Below, in pieces: positions 19,529 through 27,376 of a stretch of DNA of 28,367 nucleotides. The DNA lies in NCBI GenBank assembly GCA_003427395.1, contig BFEA01000023.1, positions 848,429 to 876,795 of the forward strand, read 5' to 3'. The DNA is from Chara braunii. Its lineage: Eukaryota > Streptophyta > Charophyceae > Charales > Characeae. The position numbers and the translations under genes were made by a program. The first letter of the stretch is position 1, and every line of letters starts with the position of its first letter. The notes beneath the pieces were generated by a model. It saw only the letters and a list, made by a program, of their open reading frames with translations, searched no databases and was not told where the DNA came from.

Positions 19529-19572
19529 TGGCTCAGTGGGTGGTGGGAACCAACAGTCTGCAGGGTTCAATC
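19529..19572 (+). promoter_or_regulatory. tRNA-like internal Pol III promoter (A and B boxes)
   Basis: The A box TGGCTCAGTGGG (19529-19540) and B box GGTTCAATC (19564-19572) are correctly ordered, with 23 bases between them, a little short for a tRNA. No cloverleaf can be completed. It could be the head of a tRNA-derived SINE. The following 400 bases are a TGCTG/CCTGC-rich low-complexity stretch. Confidence 0.35.
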
Positions 19573-19977
19573 GTGATGTGAGTAGGTCATGCGCTGCTTT
19601 GCTCCATGTTGGATGTGTGGACTGCCTCGTCTGCGCACCACCGCCGCCTTGCTGCCTGTCCCGCTTGCTTTGCATGTGGTTCTCTGCAAGTTGCTGTGTT
19701 CGCTGTGTGGTGTGGCCGTGTTGTTGGTGTTGCCTGGTGCTTTGCTGCTCCGCTGCCTTGCTGCCCATCCGCCGGCCGTGCTGTCCGTATTTCCGCGCTG
19801 CGTGCCATGTCTTTCCTTGCAGTCGTTTTTGGCGTTGTGCAGCCATGTTGCCTCTACTGTGCTGCCTGGTGCTTCACAGGGTCGCCGCCCGCTGCTATGT
19901 TCCGCTTGGCGACAACCTGCCTTCAACAAGGGTCAAAGGGTTCATGACCCAAACCATCTAATACGGAGATACCCGCA

Positions 19978-20036
19978 GATTGTCGAGGGTTCAGCCTCGT
20001 CATGAGTCGGTGCAACTCGAGTCCGACGAAACAATC
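19978..20036 (+). ncRNA. Hammerhead-ribozyme-like fold (type III), core altered
   Basis: Elements follow hammerhead order. GATTG (19978-19982) pairs with CAATC (20032-20036) as stem III. TC completes the GTC cleavage triplet, ending at 19984. GAGG (19985-19988) pairs with CCTC (19995-19998) as stem I. Then comes a seven-base core GTCATGA, where the family has CTGATGA. GTCGG (20006-20010) pairs with CCGAC (20023-20027) as stem II, followed by GAAA (20028-20031). Two of the seven core bases are wrong (C3 and G5), so cleavage activity is unlikely. Hammerheads of this kind occur in retrozymes and Penelope-like elements. Confidence 0.45.
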
Positions 20037-20422
20037 TTTCATCATCAGTTTTTATTTTATTTTTTTTCGGTCTTTGAAACTTTTATGGACTTTACTTTTT
20101 TCTGATTTGCCTGCCTTGTATGCTTGTTGTTGTCTGCCGTCCTATATCCCTTGTGCTTTCCAGCCCTCGGTCATTTTTTTGTTTCCTGCCGTGTCTGTTG
20201 CTTGTGTGTTGTCTGCCCTCCCCCCTCCCCTGTGCCCTCTAGCCTATGTGTTGTCTTGTGTCTGCGGCCCGTGTGTTTCGTTGTTGTCCCTTCCTTGCCT
20301 TTGGATTCGACTTCACTCAGATGCGTATTCTCCTCCTGAAGTGTTGTGATGGTATGGTGCATGGTTTTTACTGTGCAGAGGTGTTCACAATATGTGTTCA
20401 CACACATCATCACACACATCTG

Positions 20423-20424
<2 letters not shown>

Positions 20425-20472
<48 letters not shown>
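20425..20472. repeat. (CT)n microsatellite
   Basis: A pure CT run followed directly by a short CA run and the adapter sequence. Confidence 0.97.
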
Positions 20473-20485
<13 letters not shown>

Positions 20486-20487
20486 CC

Positions 20488-20520
20488 CTCTCTCTTATAC
20501 ACATCTAGATGTGTATAAGA

Positions 20521-20525
<5 letters not shown>
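20488..20525. other. Library artefact: mate-pair junction (two Tn5 mosaic ends)
   Basis: 20507-20525 is AGATGTGTATAAGAGACAG, the 19-base Tn5/Nextera mosaic end, exact. 20488-20506 is its reverse complement with one mismatch (C for G at the third base). Back-to-back mosaic ends are the circularisation junction of Nextera mate-pair libraries. Translations give the familiar contaminant peptide SYTHLDVYKR. It is not biological sequence. Confidence 0.97.

Positions 20526-20564
<39 letters not shown>
20526..20564. repeat. (CA)n microsatellite
   Basis: A CA run directly after the adapter junction, followed by a short GC alternation. Confidence 0.95.
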
Positions 20565-20570
<6 letters not shown>

Positions 20571-20584
20571 GCGCGCTCACACAC

Positions 20585-22025
20585 TCACACATTCTCCTAA
20601 GTCGACCCCGCCGTCTGTGTGTCGCCATCGTCAACCCTCCCAGCCCGCCATCGTCCTCCATAGCACACTTGCAGCAGGAAACAGGATGCAGGCCCCAAGC
20701 GACAGGCGACAGGCAGCTGAGGCGCACAACAGTCAGCACTCCCAGTCCTCGTCGAGCCAACAAGTACCAAGTGAGACTGCACATCCTACGGGCCTGCAGT
20801 GGGACATCGCCCAGACCCAGACCACCTAACGAAACAATATAAATTAAGCGACCAGCCATTCATTCATTCGCCTGCACCTCTGTGAGCTCCGAGGAAGCGC
20901 TGTCCAAGTGAGTTGTGTGTTGAAGTTCGCCGGTGGTGAGTCGGTGCCCGAAGGGGGACGAGGGAGAGCGGCTATAGCCGCTAGTAGGAGGGAGACGACG
21001 GTGGCCATAGCCGCCTGTGTAGAGGATAGGGTATATGTGTGTGTGTGTGTGTGCGTGTCCATTCAGGGTAGATCCTAGTACGTGTGTACGTGTGTGTGTG
21101 TGTGAGTGGAGTGAGTCTGATGGTGGTTACAGTGTGCAGGTGGGAATTTCAGACTGGCGCTCAGACGCCATAGCCACAAGATGTGACAAGTTGACTTGAG
21201 CTGAGTTCCTGGCTGTAGGCCATAACTCTGAGTTTTCTGTGTGGGCGCCCTGCGCCATCTCACTCTTGTTGCTGATCCTACTCCGAGGAAGTTGTTCTGC
21301 CATTGGCACCTGCATGTATGCATGTTGAAAGTCAAGTTGAAGTCAAGTCTGATTGCACCCCTGTTGTTAGCAAGTACATGGAGGGGAGTGCCAGTGTGAG
21401 GAGGATCACCTCAGGAATCATTTGGGTACTTTATCTAGTTCAAGTTAACGTCTCAGAATCTCTCTGATGAAAATGGCTATGGCTGGAAACACAGAAAGGG
21501 AGGGGTGCGATGTAGGGAACGGGGGAAGAGTGACTGCATGGCAGGTGCTGTTGCGCTTCCTGCTTCAACGCAGAGTACAACATGGAACTGCCTTCTTCAC
21601 CTGAATAAAAGAGGAATGGGAGAGTGAGTGTATGGTGGGTGTTGCTGTGCTGCTTGCTTCAACCTAGAGGAAAACATGAATTCTTGAAAGGAAAAAAAAA
21701 AACCAACGTAGGGTCATTATCGCTGCATCTAGTCTGTAAGATACCCCAAATACAGAGCGATCATGACCGTAGGATCATGCGGTACGACGTCGTACGTCGT
21801 ATTCGGGTAAAGAAGGTAGCACAGGGAGCATCCGTCGAAAAATTTTGAAAGGTGTCAGGGGAGGAGTGGGAGGGTGAGAGGTAAAATATTTGTTATCATT
21901 AATCGGAGATAATCAGAGATTCAGAACACAGCAGGTTACCCTTTGAAGGGGTTATTGCAGAAATAGCGAAATCTAGAGGTGGATGCATATGCATAGACAT
22001 GAAACCATGGCTTCCACTCACGTCA
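20585..22025. other. No gene supported
   Basis: Mixed noncoding sequence with (TG)n runs at about 21036-21053 and 21085-21103 and a CGGCTATAGCCG palindrome near 20970. Open frames are short, overlapping and without motifs. Confidence 0.5.
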
Positions 22026-22178
22026 TGAGGAAGGAGCATGTGACTGATGTTCGATGTAAACATGGAAGGTAGACATTTTGAAGTTGCATGAATTATGGAC
22101 AGGGGTCAGTTAGAATGGCAGAGGAAGCGCCACCTACGTACGGAGGAGGCTCGACTCTGCGAGCATAATCAAGACACA
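22026..22178 (+). repeat. Dispersed repeat, copy 1 (partly coding-like)
   Basis: Shares GGAAGGAGC, CTGATGTTC, TGTAAACATGG(A/G)AGGT and a TACGGAGGAG block with 22350-22472. Read in frame, both give H-L-x-T-E-E-x-x-L-x-E-x-N-x-D-T. It may be the remains of an exon duplicated with its flanks. Confidence 0.45.
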
Positions 22179-22194
22179 CGGAGACGCTGGACCC

Positions 22195-22270
22195 GCTTTC
22201 CAGCAGGGTCGCTACCCACCAATAGACTGGAGCCCCCTGCAAGACAGGTAGAAGTGTATGCTCTTATCAT
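22195..22270 (+). repeat. Dispersed repeat with CCACCAATAGA core, copy 1
   Basis: TTTCCAGCAGG, then CCCACCAATAGACTGGAGCC, then CTTATCA. A second copy lies at 23349-23424. Each is followed closely by a homopolymer-rich run, as expected for retroposed repeats. Confidence 0.5.
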
Positions 22271-22349
22271 CACTTTTTTTTTTTTTTTGGGAATTACCAT
22301 CACTTCTATCTGTTAACGTGGGGGATTAAAAGAAGAAAAAAGAAAAAAA

Positions 22350-22472
22350 AAGAAGGAAGGAGCCGGTGGCTGATGTTCAGTGTAAACATGGGAGGTCCAT
22401 GGCAACTACTACATGCTTTACGCCACTTACATACGGAGGAGTCTCAGCTCCGTGAGCTGAATCGGGACACAT
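22350..22472 (+). repeat. Dispersed repeat, copy 2 (partly coding-like)
   Basis: The shorter relative of 22026-22178, after a poly(A)-rich stretch at about 22330-22353. Confidence 0.45.
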
Positions 22473-22536
22473 TGTTGAGCAAAGTCTTGGGATCCTGGTT
22501 AATATGTGTCTCTCTCCGCTACACCAAACTCACGAA

Positions 22537-22626
22537 AAAAATTCATGAGTGCTTCTAGAGCTGTCAGAGGTCTAGAACTCTTGAAAAAAGAACCATCGCT
22601 CAAGAACTATAGAAGCACTCACAAAT
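22537..22626. repeat. Imperfect inverted repeat
   Basis: AATTCATGAGTGCTTCTAGAG on the left matches the reverse complement of CTATAGAAGCACTCACAAATTT on the right, with a loop of about 45 bases that contains a second small hairpin (AACTCTTGA / TCAAGAACT). Confidence 0.55.
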
Positions 22627-22798
22627 TTCTCAGAGCTGCATGACAGCCCTTCTATAGCGCTACATGACAGCGCCAGCTCTTTCTGATGGTCAGGGCAGGA
22701 GGCACACTCGCGAAAAAAGAGGCCGGAGCGGGGGTAGGAGGGAGGATGCTAGAAAACCTGAGCGTTGCAGGCTGTGAACTGTGTACAAATAGAGAGTG

Positions 22799-22833
22799 CC
22801 CTTCGAGAGCGCTTTCTAACAACTCTCGAAGGG
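22799..22833. repeat. Perfect 11-bp hairpin
   Basis: CCCTTCGAGAG and CTCTCGAAGGG are exact reverse complements around a 13-base loop. There is no T-run after it and no coding gene next to it. Confidence 0.7.
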
Positions 22834-22839
22834 TGTTGT

Positions 22840-23173
22840 CACGAGTTCCAGTCTAAAGTAAGTGGAGTGAGGCGTTACTCTCGAAACCTCGGGAGTCTAG
22901 AATAGTGGAGCGAGGCCCTATGTCTTGGAGATTACTCATGCCAGAACTTTTCTGAACATATCTGACGGGCATTGTGGATTCTCCTGCATGCATCTGAAGG
23001 CCATTACATCCAGAGAAGAAATGCATGCATCTGGCCGCAATTACGTCAAAAACATTCCTGGTGTGAGTATGCCCTTCTTTGCAGTTGGGGGTTGGTGTGG
23101 GCACATGGAAATGGAAGTGGGAACAGCAAAAAGGGTCAGCAGGGGTTAGGCAAGCTATATACTATGCATGTTT
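22840..23173. other. No gene supported
   Basis: Plain sequence with CATGCAT repeats near 22987-23029. Short frames only. Confidence 0.5.
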
Positions 23174-23230
23174 GAAGGAGGTGGGGGAGAGGGGAGGGGA
23201 GGGGAGGGGAGGGGAGGGGAGGGGAGGGGG
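23174..23230. repeat. (GGGGA)n run, G-quadruplex-prone
   Basis: About nine GGGGA units in a row on the plus strand, with G-runs of four or five. Confidence 0.93.
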
Positions 23231-23348
23231 TAGAACTGCAAGTTATGCCTGAGGACATGGTAGTAGCAGTCAGAACTGAAATTTGTGTCGGACTGAGAGC
23301 AATTCTGTGTACACCAAGAGCAACCAAAGTGTTCAGTGACAATGGACC

Positions 23349-23424
23349 TGTTTTCCAGCAGGTGCTGCTCCCCACCAATAGATGGAGCCTCTGCGGGAGT
23401 GCTAGTGGCGCTTGTTCTTATCAG
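23349..23424 (+). repeat. Dispersed repeat with CCACCAATAGA core, copy 2
   Basis: TTTCCAGCAGGTGC, then CCCACCAATAGATGGAGCC, then CTTATCA, matching 22195-22270. An A-rich run starts about 30 bases later. Confidence 0.5.
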
Positions 23425-23740
23425 GGCCCCTAGCATCCACTCGGGCTGTTAAGGAAAAAAAAAAGAAAAAGAAAAAAGATTAGAACAGAAGGTACTGGGC
23501 ATCATGTGCACTTGAACGAACACCTGTGGCAAAAGACTTCTGTGATGGCAAAAAATGACTGAACATGTCTGTCATGACCCAAGACGAGTCCAAGGACATT
23601 AATCAAAGTCTTAGAGCGAAATTTGCGTCCGACTTTCTGAGATTATTATTGTCTTGAAAAAGACAAAACACTTTAAAAGTTAAAAAAAATATTATTCAGG
23701 CTTCAAGAGACACAGAAGGAAGGATAACATTGCCCACAAA

Positions 23741-23877
23741 TGCGACTGAGTTCTCAAATCTGTAGCTGTTAAATTGTATCTGTGCGCCATGATCGCCCAC
23801 ACATTCATCGCCAGCGACTGAGTTTTCAATTTTGTAACTTAACTGTTAAAATGTAGGTGTGCACGATCGCCAACGCA
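23741..23877. repeat. Short tandem duplication, about 73 bp
   Basis: Both units contain GCGACTGAGTT(C/T)TCAA, CTGTTAAA and a (T/A)CGATCGCC-like block. They are diverged and noncoding. Confidence 0.6.
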
Positions 23878-23992
23878 AAAGCACCTTGTAGAGGTCTACT
23901 CTTCCAGGCACTTTCTTTTCTTTTCTTTTCTTTTCTTTTTCTTTTTTTTTTTTTTTTTTTTTTTTTGAGAGTCACAATCTTGAAATTCCACC

Positions 23993-24062
23993 AAGGAGGT
24001 AGTCCAGTTGGGGTACACCCAAGAACTGTTGAAATACAAACCCCAAGTTCGACTCCAAATGG
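23993..24062 (+). mobile_element. tRNA-derived SINE head (plus strand)
   Basis: The A box TAGTCCAGTTGG (24000-24011) and B box AGTTCGACTCC (24046-24056) are 34 bases apart, as in a tRNA. Between them lie TACACCCAAGAACTG and GAAATACAAACC. The minus-strand copy at 24755-24825 has the same middle (TACACCCTTGAACTG, GAAATACCAACC). Two related copies in opposite orientation argue for a SINE family rather than a tRNA gene. The acceptor stem does not pair. Confidence 0.6.
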
Positions 24063-24449
24063 TGATGGAATGACATGAATGAAACAGTTTTTGTGAATTA
24101 CATGGGGGGCCCGTCGATGACAATATCTCAAGGCCGTGTTTTTTTTTGTTTTTTTTTTTTAATAATTTTAATCATGGACAACCTGTAGTTAGTGATTATA
24201 GTATAGTAGTGTGTTCTTTTTCTCAGGTGCACCTAGAATTTGCCTTGATTGTTCCAGTGCCTCTGTCAGATTGCAGTTGGATCGGCAGAAGCCCAGGCCA
24301 GGTATATGACCCTCCAGTGCATTGCAATGGAGGCCTTCCTTCATCTATTTCTTTTCCCTCTATCCCACATCCAGTGGGGCTTATCCTTCCTCTGCGTGCT
24401 ACTGGTGGTTACTTGAGAATACTTTTACTTCACTAGTTACTGTACAGTA

Positions 24450-24456
24450 ACTGCAT
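24450..24456. repeat. Target-site duplication of the U6 insertion, copy 1
   Basis: ACTGCAT next to the A-rich tail. The partner is at 24589-24595 beyond the U6 5' end. Confidence 0.55.
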
Positions 24457-24588
24457 TTTTTTTTATTTTTATTTTTTTTAAACAGGGCCTTATGGTCCTG
24501 GCTCCTTCTATTCTGGGGGCAGGGGCCATGCTAATCTTCTCTGTATCACTCCAATTGTAAGACGGATGTCACCGAGGCCTTCCCTACT
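24456..24588 (-). pseudogene. Chimeric U6 snRNA retropseudogene
   Basis: The minus strand carries GACATCCG, then AATTGGAGTGATACAGAG and AAGATTAGCATGGCCCCTGC (most conserved part 24519-24547), which is the U6 core including the ACAGAG box. Similarity stops abruptly after CCCCTGC, where normal U6 continues GCAAGGATGACACGC. About 40 unrelated bases follow, then an A-rich tail (24456-24479). ACTGCAT repeats at both outer edges (24450-24456 and 24589-24595). This is the structure of a LINE-made U6 chimera. It lacks the U6 3' half and cannot be a functional U6 gene. The GACATCCG form is plant-like. Confidence 0.85.
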
Positions 24589-24595
24589 ACTGCAT
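24589..24595. repeat. Target-site duplication of the U6 insertion, copy 2
   Basis: ACTGCAT directly beyond the U6-like 5' end. Confidence 0.55.
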
Positions 24596-24599
24596 ATAT

Positions 24600-25540
24600 T
24601 CTGCTTCTCCTTATTTTCCTGCTTCTTTTCCAGCTTCTCCTTCTTTCCTGGTGCCATCTCTACTTCTTCTCCTTATCTTCCTAAGGCTTGTCCTTTTCTG
24701 CTGCTTGTCCTGCTTGTCCTTCTTTTTCTGCTGCTGCTGCTTACTGATTTACTTCCGGTGGAGTTCGAATTCAGGTTGGTATTTCGACAGTTCAAGGGTG
24801 TACCAACTGAGCTGGGCCAGTTGGCAGTTTCTATTGCTCCTGATTTTTTATGCTTGTTCTTCTTTTGCTGCCCCTGCTCTTGCTTATCCTGCTTTCTGCC
24901 TGTCCTTTTCCCTCGTTTCGCTTAGGCCTGCTTCTCTTGCTTTTCCTGCTTCTGCTCCTTTTCCTTCTGCTTCTCCTCTGTGTCCTTTTGCTTTAAATTT
25001 TCTGCTTCTCCTGTTTGTGTTTGTTTGTTTGTTTTCCGCCGCTGTTTTTCCTTTGCTTATCCTGCCTGTCCTCCTTTCCCTTCTGAGGTTGCTCCTATTG
25101 CCTGCCTGCCTCTCCTGTGCTTCTCCTGCTTCTCATCCTTTTCTGTCCGCTCTTGCTGCTTAGGTCTGTTTTCCCTGCTTTTCCTGTTTTTTTTTCTTTC
25201 TTTTTTCCCCCACTTCTTTCCTGCTTTCTTTCCTGCTGCTTCTGTGGCTTATTCTGTTTGTCCTTCCTTTTCTTCTGTTATGCTGCTGAGGCCGGCTTCT
25301 CCTGGTTGTCCTGCTTTTCCTCCTGCTGCTTTTCCTGTTTTTCCTTCTTTTCCTGCTGCTGCTGTTGCTCCTGCTTTTCCTGCTTTTCCTGCTGCTGCTG
25401 CTGTTGCTCCTGATTTTCCTGCTTGTCCTTCTTTTCCTGCTGCTGCTGCAGCTCCTCCTGCTGCTCCTGCTTCTCCTGCTTCTCCTGCTTCTCTTGCTTC
25501 TCCTGCTTCTCCTGCTTTTCTTGCTTCTCCGGTGCACTTG
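24600..25540. repeat. Pyrimidine-rich (TCCTGCTT-type) repeat tract
   Basis: Irregular 6-12 bp units of TCCTGCT(T/G) over about 940 bases. On the minus strand this is (GCAGGAGAA)-type repeat, which encodes the Lys/Gln/Glu tail of the protein ending at 25278. The tract continues about 650 bases past that stop codon and is interrupted by the SINE at 24755-24825. Confidence 0.85.
24755..24825 (-). mobile_element. tRNA-derived SINE head (minus strand)
   Basis: On the minus strand the A box CAGCTCAGTTGG (24803-24814) and B box GAATTCGAACTCC (24760-24772) are 30 bases apart, with TACACCCTTGAACTG and GAAATACCAACC between. It is related along its length to 23993-24062. It sits inside the AGCAGGA-rich repeat tract, so it inserted into that tract or was carried with it. 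Confidence 0.6.
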
Positions 25541-26810
25541 CGGGTGGTCCAGGCAGTGCTGGGATATTGAACGTGTTTGATCTCCAGAGAGAGACTGGGG
25601 TCTTCACGGCTACCTGCGGCTTTGGGCGTTTCCTAACGCGTTGCCCTTTGCGGGGCACTATTTTGGCCAGCCTGTGCACATGCATGGCTGCGAATATGTC
25701 CTCCGGTATCTCATAACACGCATCTCGCAGCTCCAAGTCTTGATATCCTGCGTCTCTCAGAGTTTGTGTGGAGAATCCCCACCCACTTTCCTTCAAGTTC
25801 AACGCTGAAATTCCTGCCGCTTTCATCTCCTGCGCTGTAAACCCTGTTCCCAGAAGGGACTTCAAAGTCCATCCTCCCTCAAGCAACTCCTTCACTGAGA
25901 ACCCAGCCCTCTTCAGGTCTGAGGCAGGCCACCCTTGATCCCTCAAGTCCTTGACTATCTTCCCGTTAGGAATGAGCTGACGTGGCAGTCGATAGATGGT
26001 TCCTGCCGACACTTGAGCAATCTGTCTCTTGAGCATCTTGAGCTTCTCCTCGTAGTCTTTGGGAAAGAACTTGGGTCCTGTGGTCTTCAAGATCCCGGCC
26101 AAGTACCTCTGCTCCCTCTCTGTCAGCTTGGCCTGGACTGCATGCCACATCTCTGCCAAAGTATACCGATACTTCTTGCCCGAGAATCTCGTGTCCACGT
26201 TGGTGAGGAATTCCGTCCATGCTGCAATCAGTCTCTCCTTCTCCTGGGCCCTCTCGGCCTTCTTGGTCAAGGTGCGGGCCGGGATCCGCATGGCCTTCAA
26301 GAAGGTCCTTATCATGTCGACCAAGACATTGGCACGACGGTTGTGGATTTCTTCGGGGGGTAGCTTGGGGGTTTTTCCAGTGCGGCTGGTGCGGGAGCTC
26401 TGGGAAGTGGCGGGGGTGGAGAGGATGGACAAGTCCGGTTGACTTGTGGTGGTACCTCTGCTACGTAGTTGGGGGTCGAGCGCAGAGGAGGGTGAACCTG
26501 CAGCAGGCTGGGACGGAGGAGCAGGGGAAGCAGGGGAAGCAGGCGCAAGTGGAGACTGCGCAGTGGGAAAGGTACTTCCCGGGGGCCCATCGACAGCGAG
26601 CCTGACCGACTTAGGACGTGGAAGTCCTACAGCAGGAGTGCTGCTCCTGGAACCCTCTGCTCCAGGAATCTTCAGCGCGCTGGGAAGAGGTCGCTTAGCT
26701 GCTGCTCCTCCTCCCTGGGGACCACCATCTCGTCCTCCTCCTTTCCCTGCCGCTTCGGTCGAAAACCTCGACCTGCCACCCTTCGCCGGACCCGTCTCCA
26801 TATTTTCCAA
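25278..26810 (-). CDS. 510-residue protein with decapeptide-repeat domain and KQE tail
   Basis: This is the only long intact frame in the window. Residues 1-150 are Gly/Ser/Pro/Ala-rich and probably disordered. Residues about 155-285 are helical and basic (RTFLKAMRIPARTLTKKAER, WTEFLTNVDTRF, YRYTLAEMWHAVQAKL). Residues about 288-366 form a strict ten-residue repeat x-x-G-(W/F)-(S/T)-x-x-x-L-(K/L), with six units in exact register (Gly at 293, 303, 313, 323, 333, 343) and two looser ones. Basic residues 384-403 follow. Residues 428-504 are KQE/QEQ repeats, probably coiled coil. The start at 26810 is the first ATG after a microsatellite-rich upstream region. No signal peptide or membrane segment is seen. 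The function is unknown. Similar G-F/L decapeptide repeats occur, from memory, in protist and large-DNA-virus proteins. The tail may differ in length between alleles. Confidence 0.65.
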   Translation of the reverse strand: MENMETGPAKGGRSRFSTEAAGKGGGRDGGPQGGGAAAKRPLPSALKIPGAEGSRSSTPAVGLPRPKSVRLAVDGPPGSTFPTAQSPLAPASPASPAPPSQPAAGSPSSALDPQLRSRGTTTSQPDLSILSTPATSQSSRTSRTGKTPKLPPEEIHNRRANVLVDMIRTFLKAMRIPARTLTKKAERAQEKERLIAAWTEFLTNVDTRFSGKKYRYTLAEMWHAVQAKLTEREQRYLAGILKTTGPKFFPKDYEEKLKMLKRQIAQVSAGTIYRLPRQLIPNGKIVKDLRDQGWPASDLKRAGFSVKELLEGGWTLKSLLGTGFTAQEMKAAGISALNLKESGWGFSTQTLRDAGYQDLELRDACYEIPEDIFAAMHVHRLAKIVPRKGQRVRKRPKPQVAVKTPVSLWRSNTFNIPALPGPPASAPEKQEKQEKQEKQEKQEKQEKQEQQEELQQQQEKKDKQENQEQQQQQQEKQEKQEQQQQQEKKEKQEKQQEEKQDNQEKPASAA

Positions 26811-26861
26811 ACGCTGAGTGGCTTCTCAACTCCGACTCCCTATCTCTCTCTTTGTCTCTCT

Positions 26862-27022
26862 CTGTGTCTGTATGTGTGTGTGTGCCTCTGTGTGAGTGTG
26901 TGTATGTGTGTGTGTGTGTGGGTGGGTGGGTGGGTGGGTGTGGGCGTGGGTGTCGGTGTCGGTGTGGCTTTGGGTGTGGCTTTGGGTGTGGATGTGGGTG
27001 TGGATGTGGGTATGTGGTTCGA
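26862..27022. repeat. (TG)n, (GGGT)n and GGGTGT microsatellites
   Basis: TG runs, then five GGGT units, then TGGATGTGGGTG-type units. Frames across it are low-complexity. The region lies just upstream of the 510-residue ORF and could hold its promoter, but no TATA box is evident. Confidence 0.92.
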
Positions 27023-27315
27023 TCTGTTGATTAGACGATGCAAAACGGATTCAGGAGCGTAGATACTCAGATGGCATGCTTCTTGCTTCAAATGATGCAG
27101 TCGCAAAACCACAGCTCGTCTGCTTTTTGCTTCTTCTTTCTCCTCCTCTTTCCTCCTCTTCTTCCTCTTCTTCTTCACTCTCTCCGAAGAATCCTTCACG
27201 GATCTGATCTCTGGGGTGTTCACAGTAGTCATCACTTTGACTATTCTCACGGACCTGATGTCCGATCCGGACTAACTCTTTCGGTACTATTCCTTTCATC
27301 CAAACTTTGTGCACA

Positions 27316-27376
27316 GGATAGAACTGGAGACGTGTTGCTGAACAACACAGTGCCTTAAGCACTCAGCCTGCTATCC
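27316..27376 (-). other. tRNA-like sequence (class II-like D arm)
   Basis: The minus strand reads GGATAGCAGGCTGAGTGCTT then AAGGCACTG, close to the D-arm region of tRNA-Leu/Ser. A possible anticodon stem-loop follows (GTGTT, seven-base loop GTTCAGC, AACAC), then AGTTCTATCC, a short B-box-like end. GGATAG can pair with CTATCC. There is no proper T arm, so it is a tRNA relic or SINE head, not a tRNA gene. Confidence 0.35.

Noticed and set aside
19536-20005. Overlapping Cys/Leu-rich and Ala/Gln-rich frames on both strands
   Set aside because: They come from CTGCC/TGTTG-rich low-complexity sequence, are open in several frames at once and have no motifs.
20410-20859. Frames containing SYTHLDVYKR or MCIRDS
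   Set aside because: They cross the mate-pair adapter and microsatellites.
24519-24580. Functional U6 snRNA gene
   Set aside because: The 3' half is missing, no terminator T-run follows on the transcribed strand, and an A-rich tail with target duplication indicates retroposition.
24755-24825. Functional tRNA gene
   Set aside because: The acceptor and T stems do not pair, and a related degenerate copy exists at 23993-24062.
25160-25716. Plus-strand Leu/Ala/Phe-rich frames opposite the 510-residue ORF
   Set aside because: They are antisense shadows of the KQE-coding repeat.
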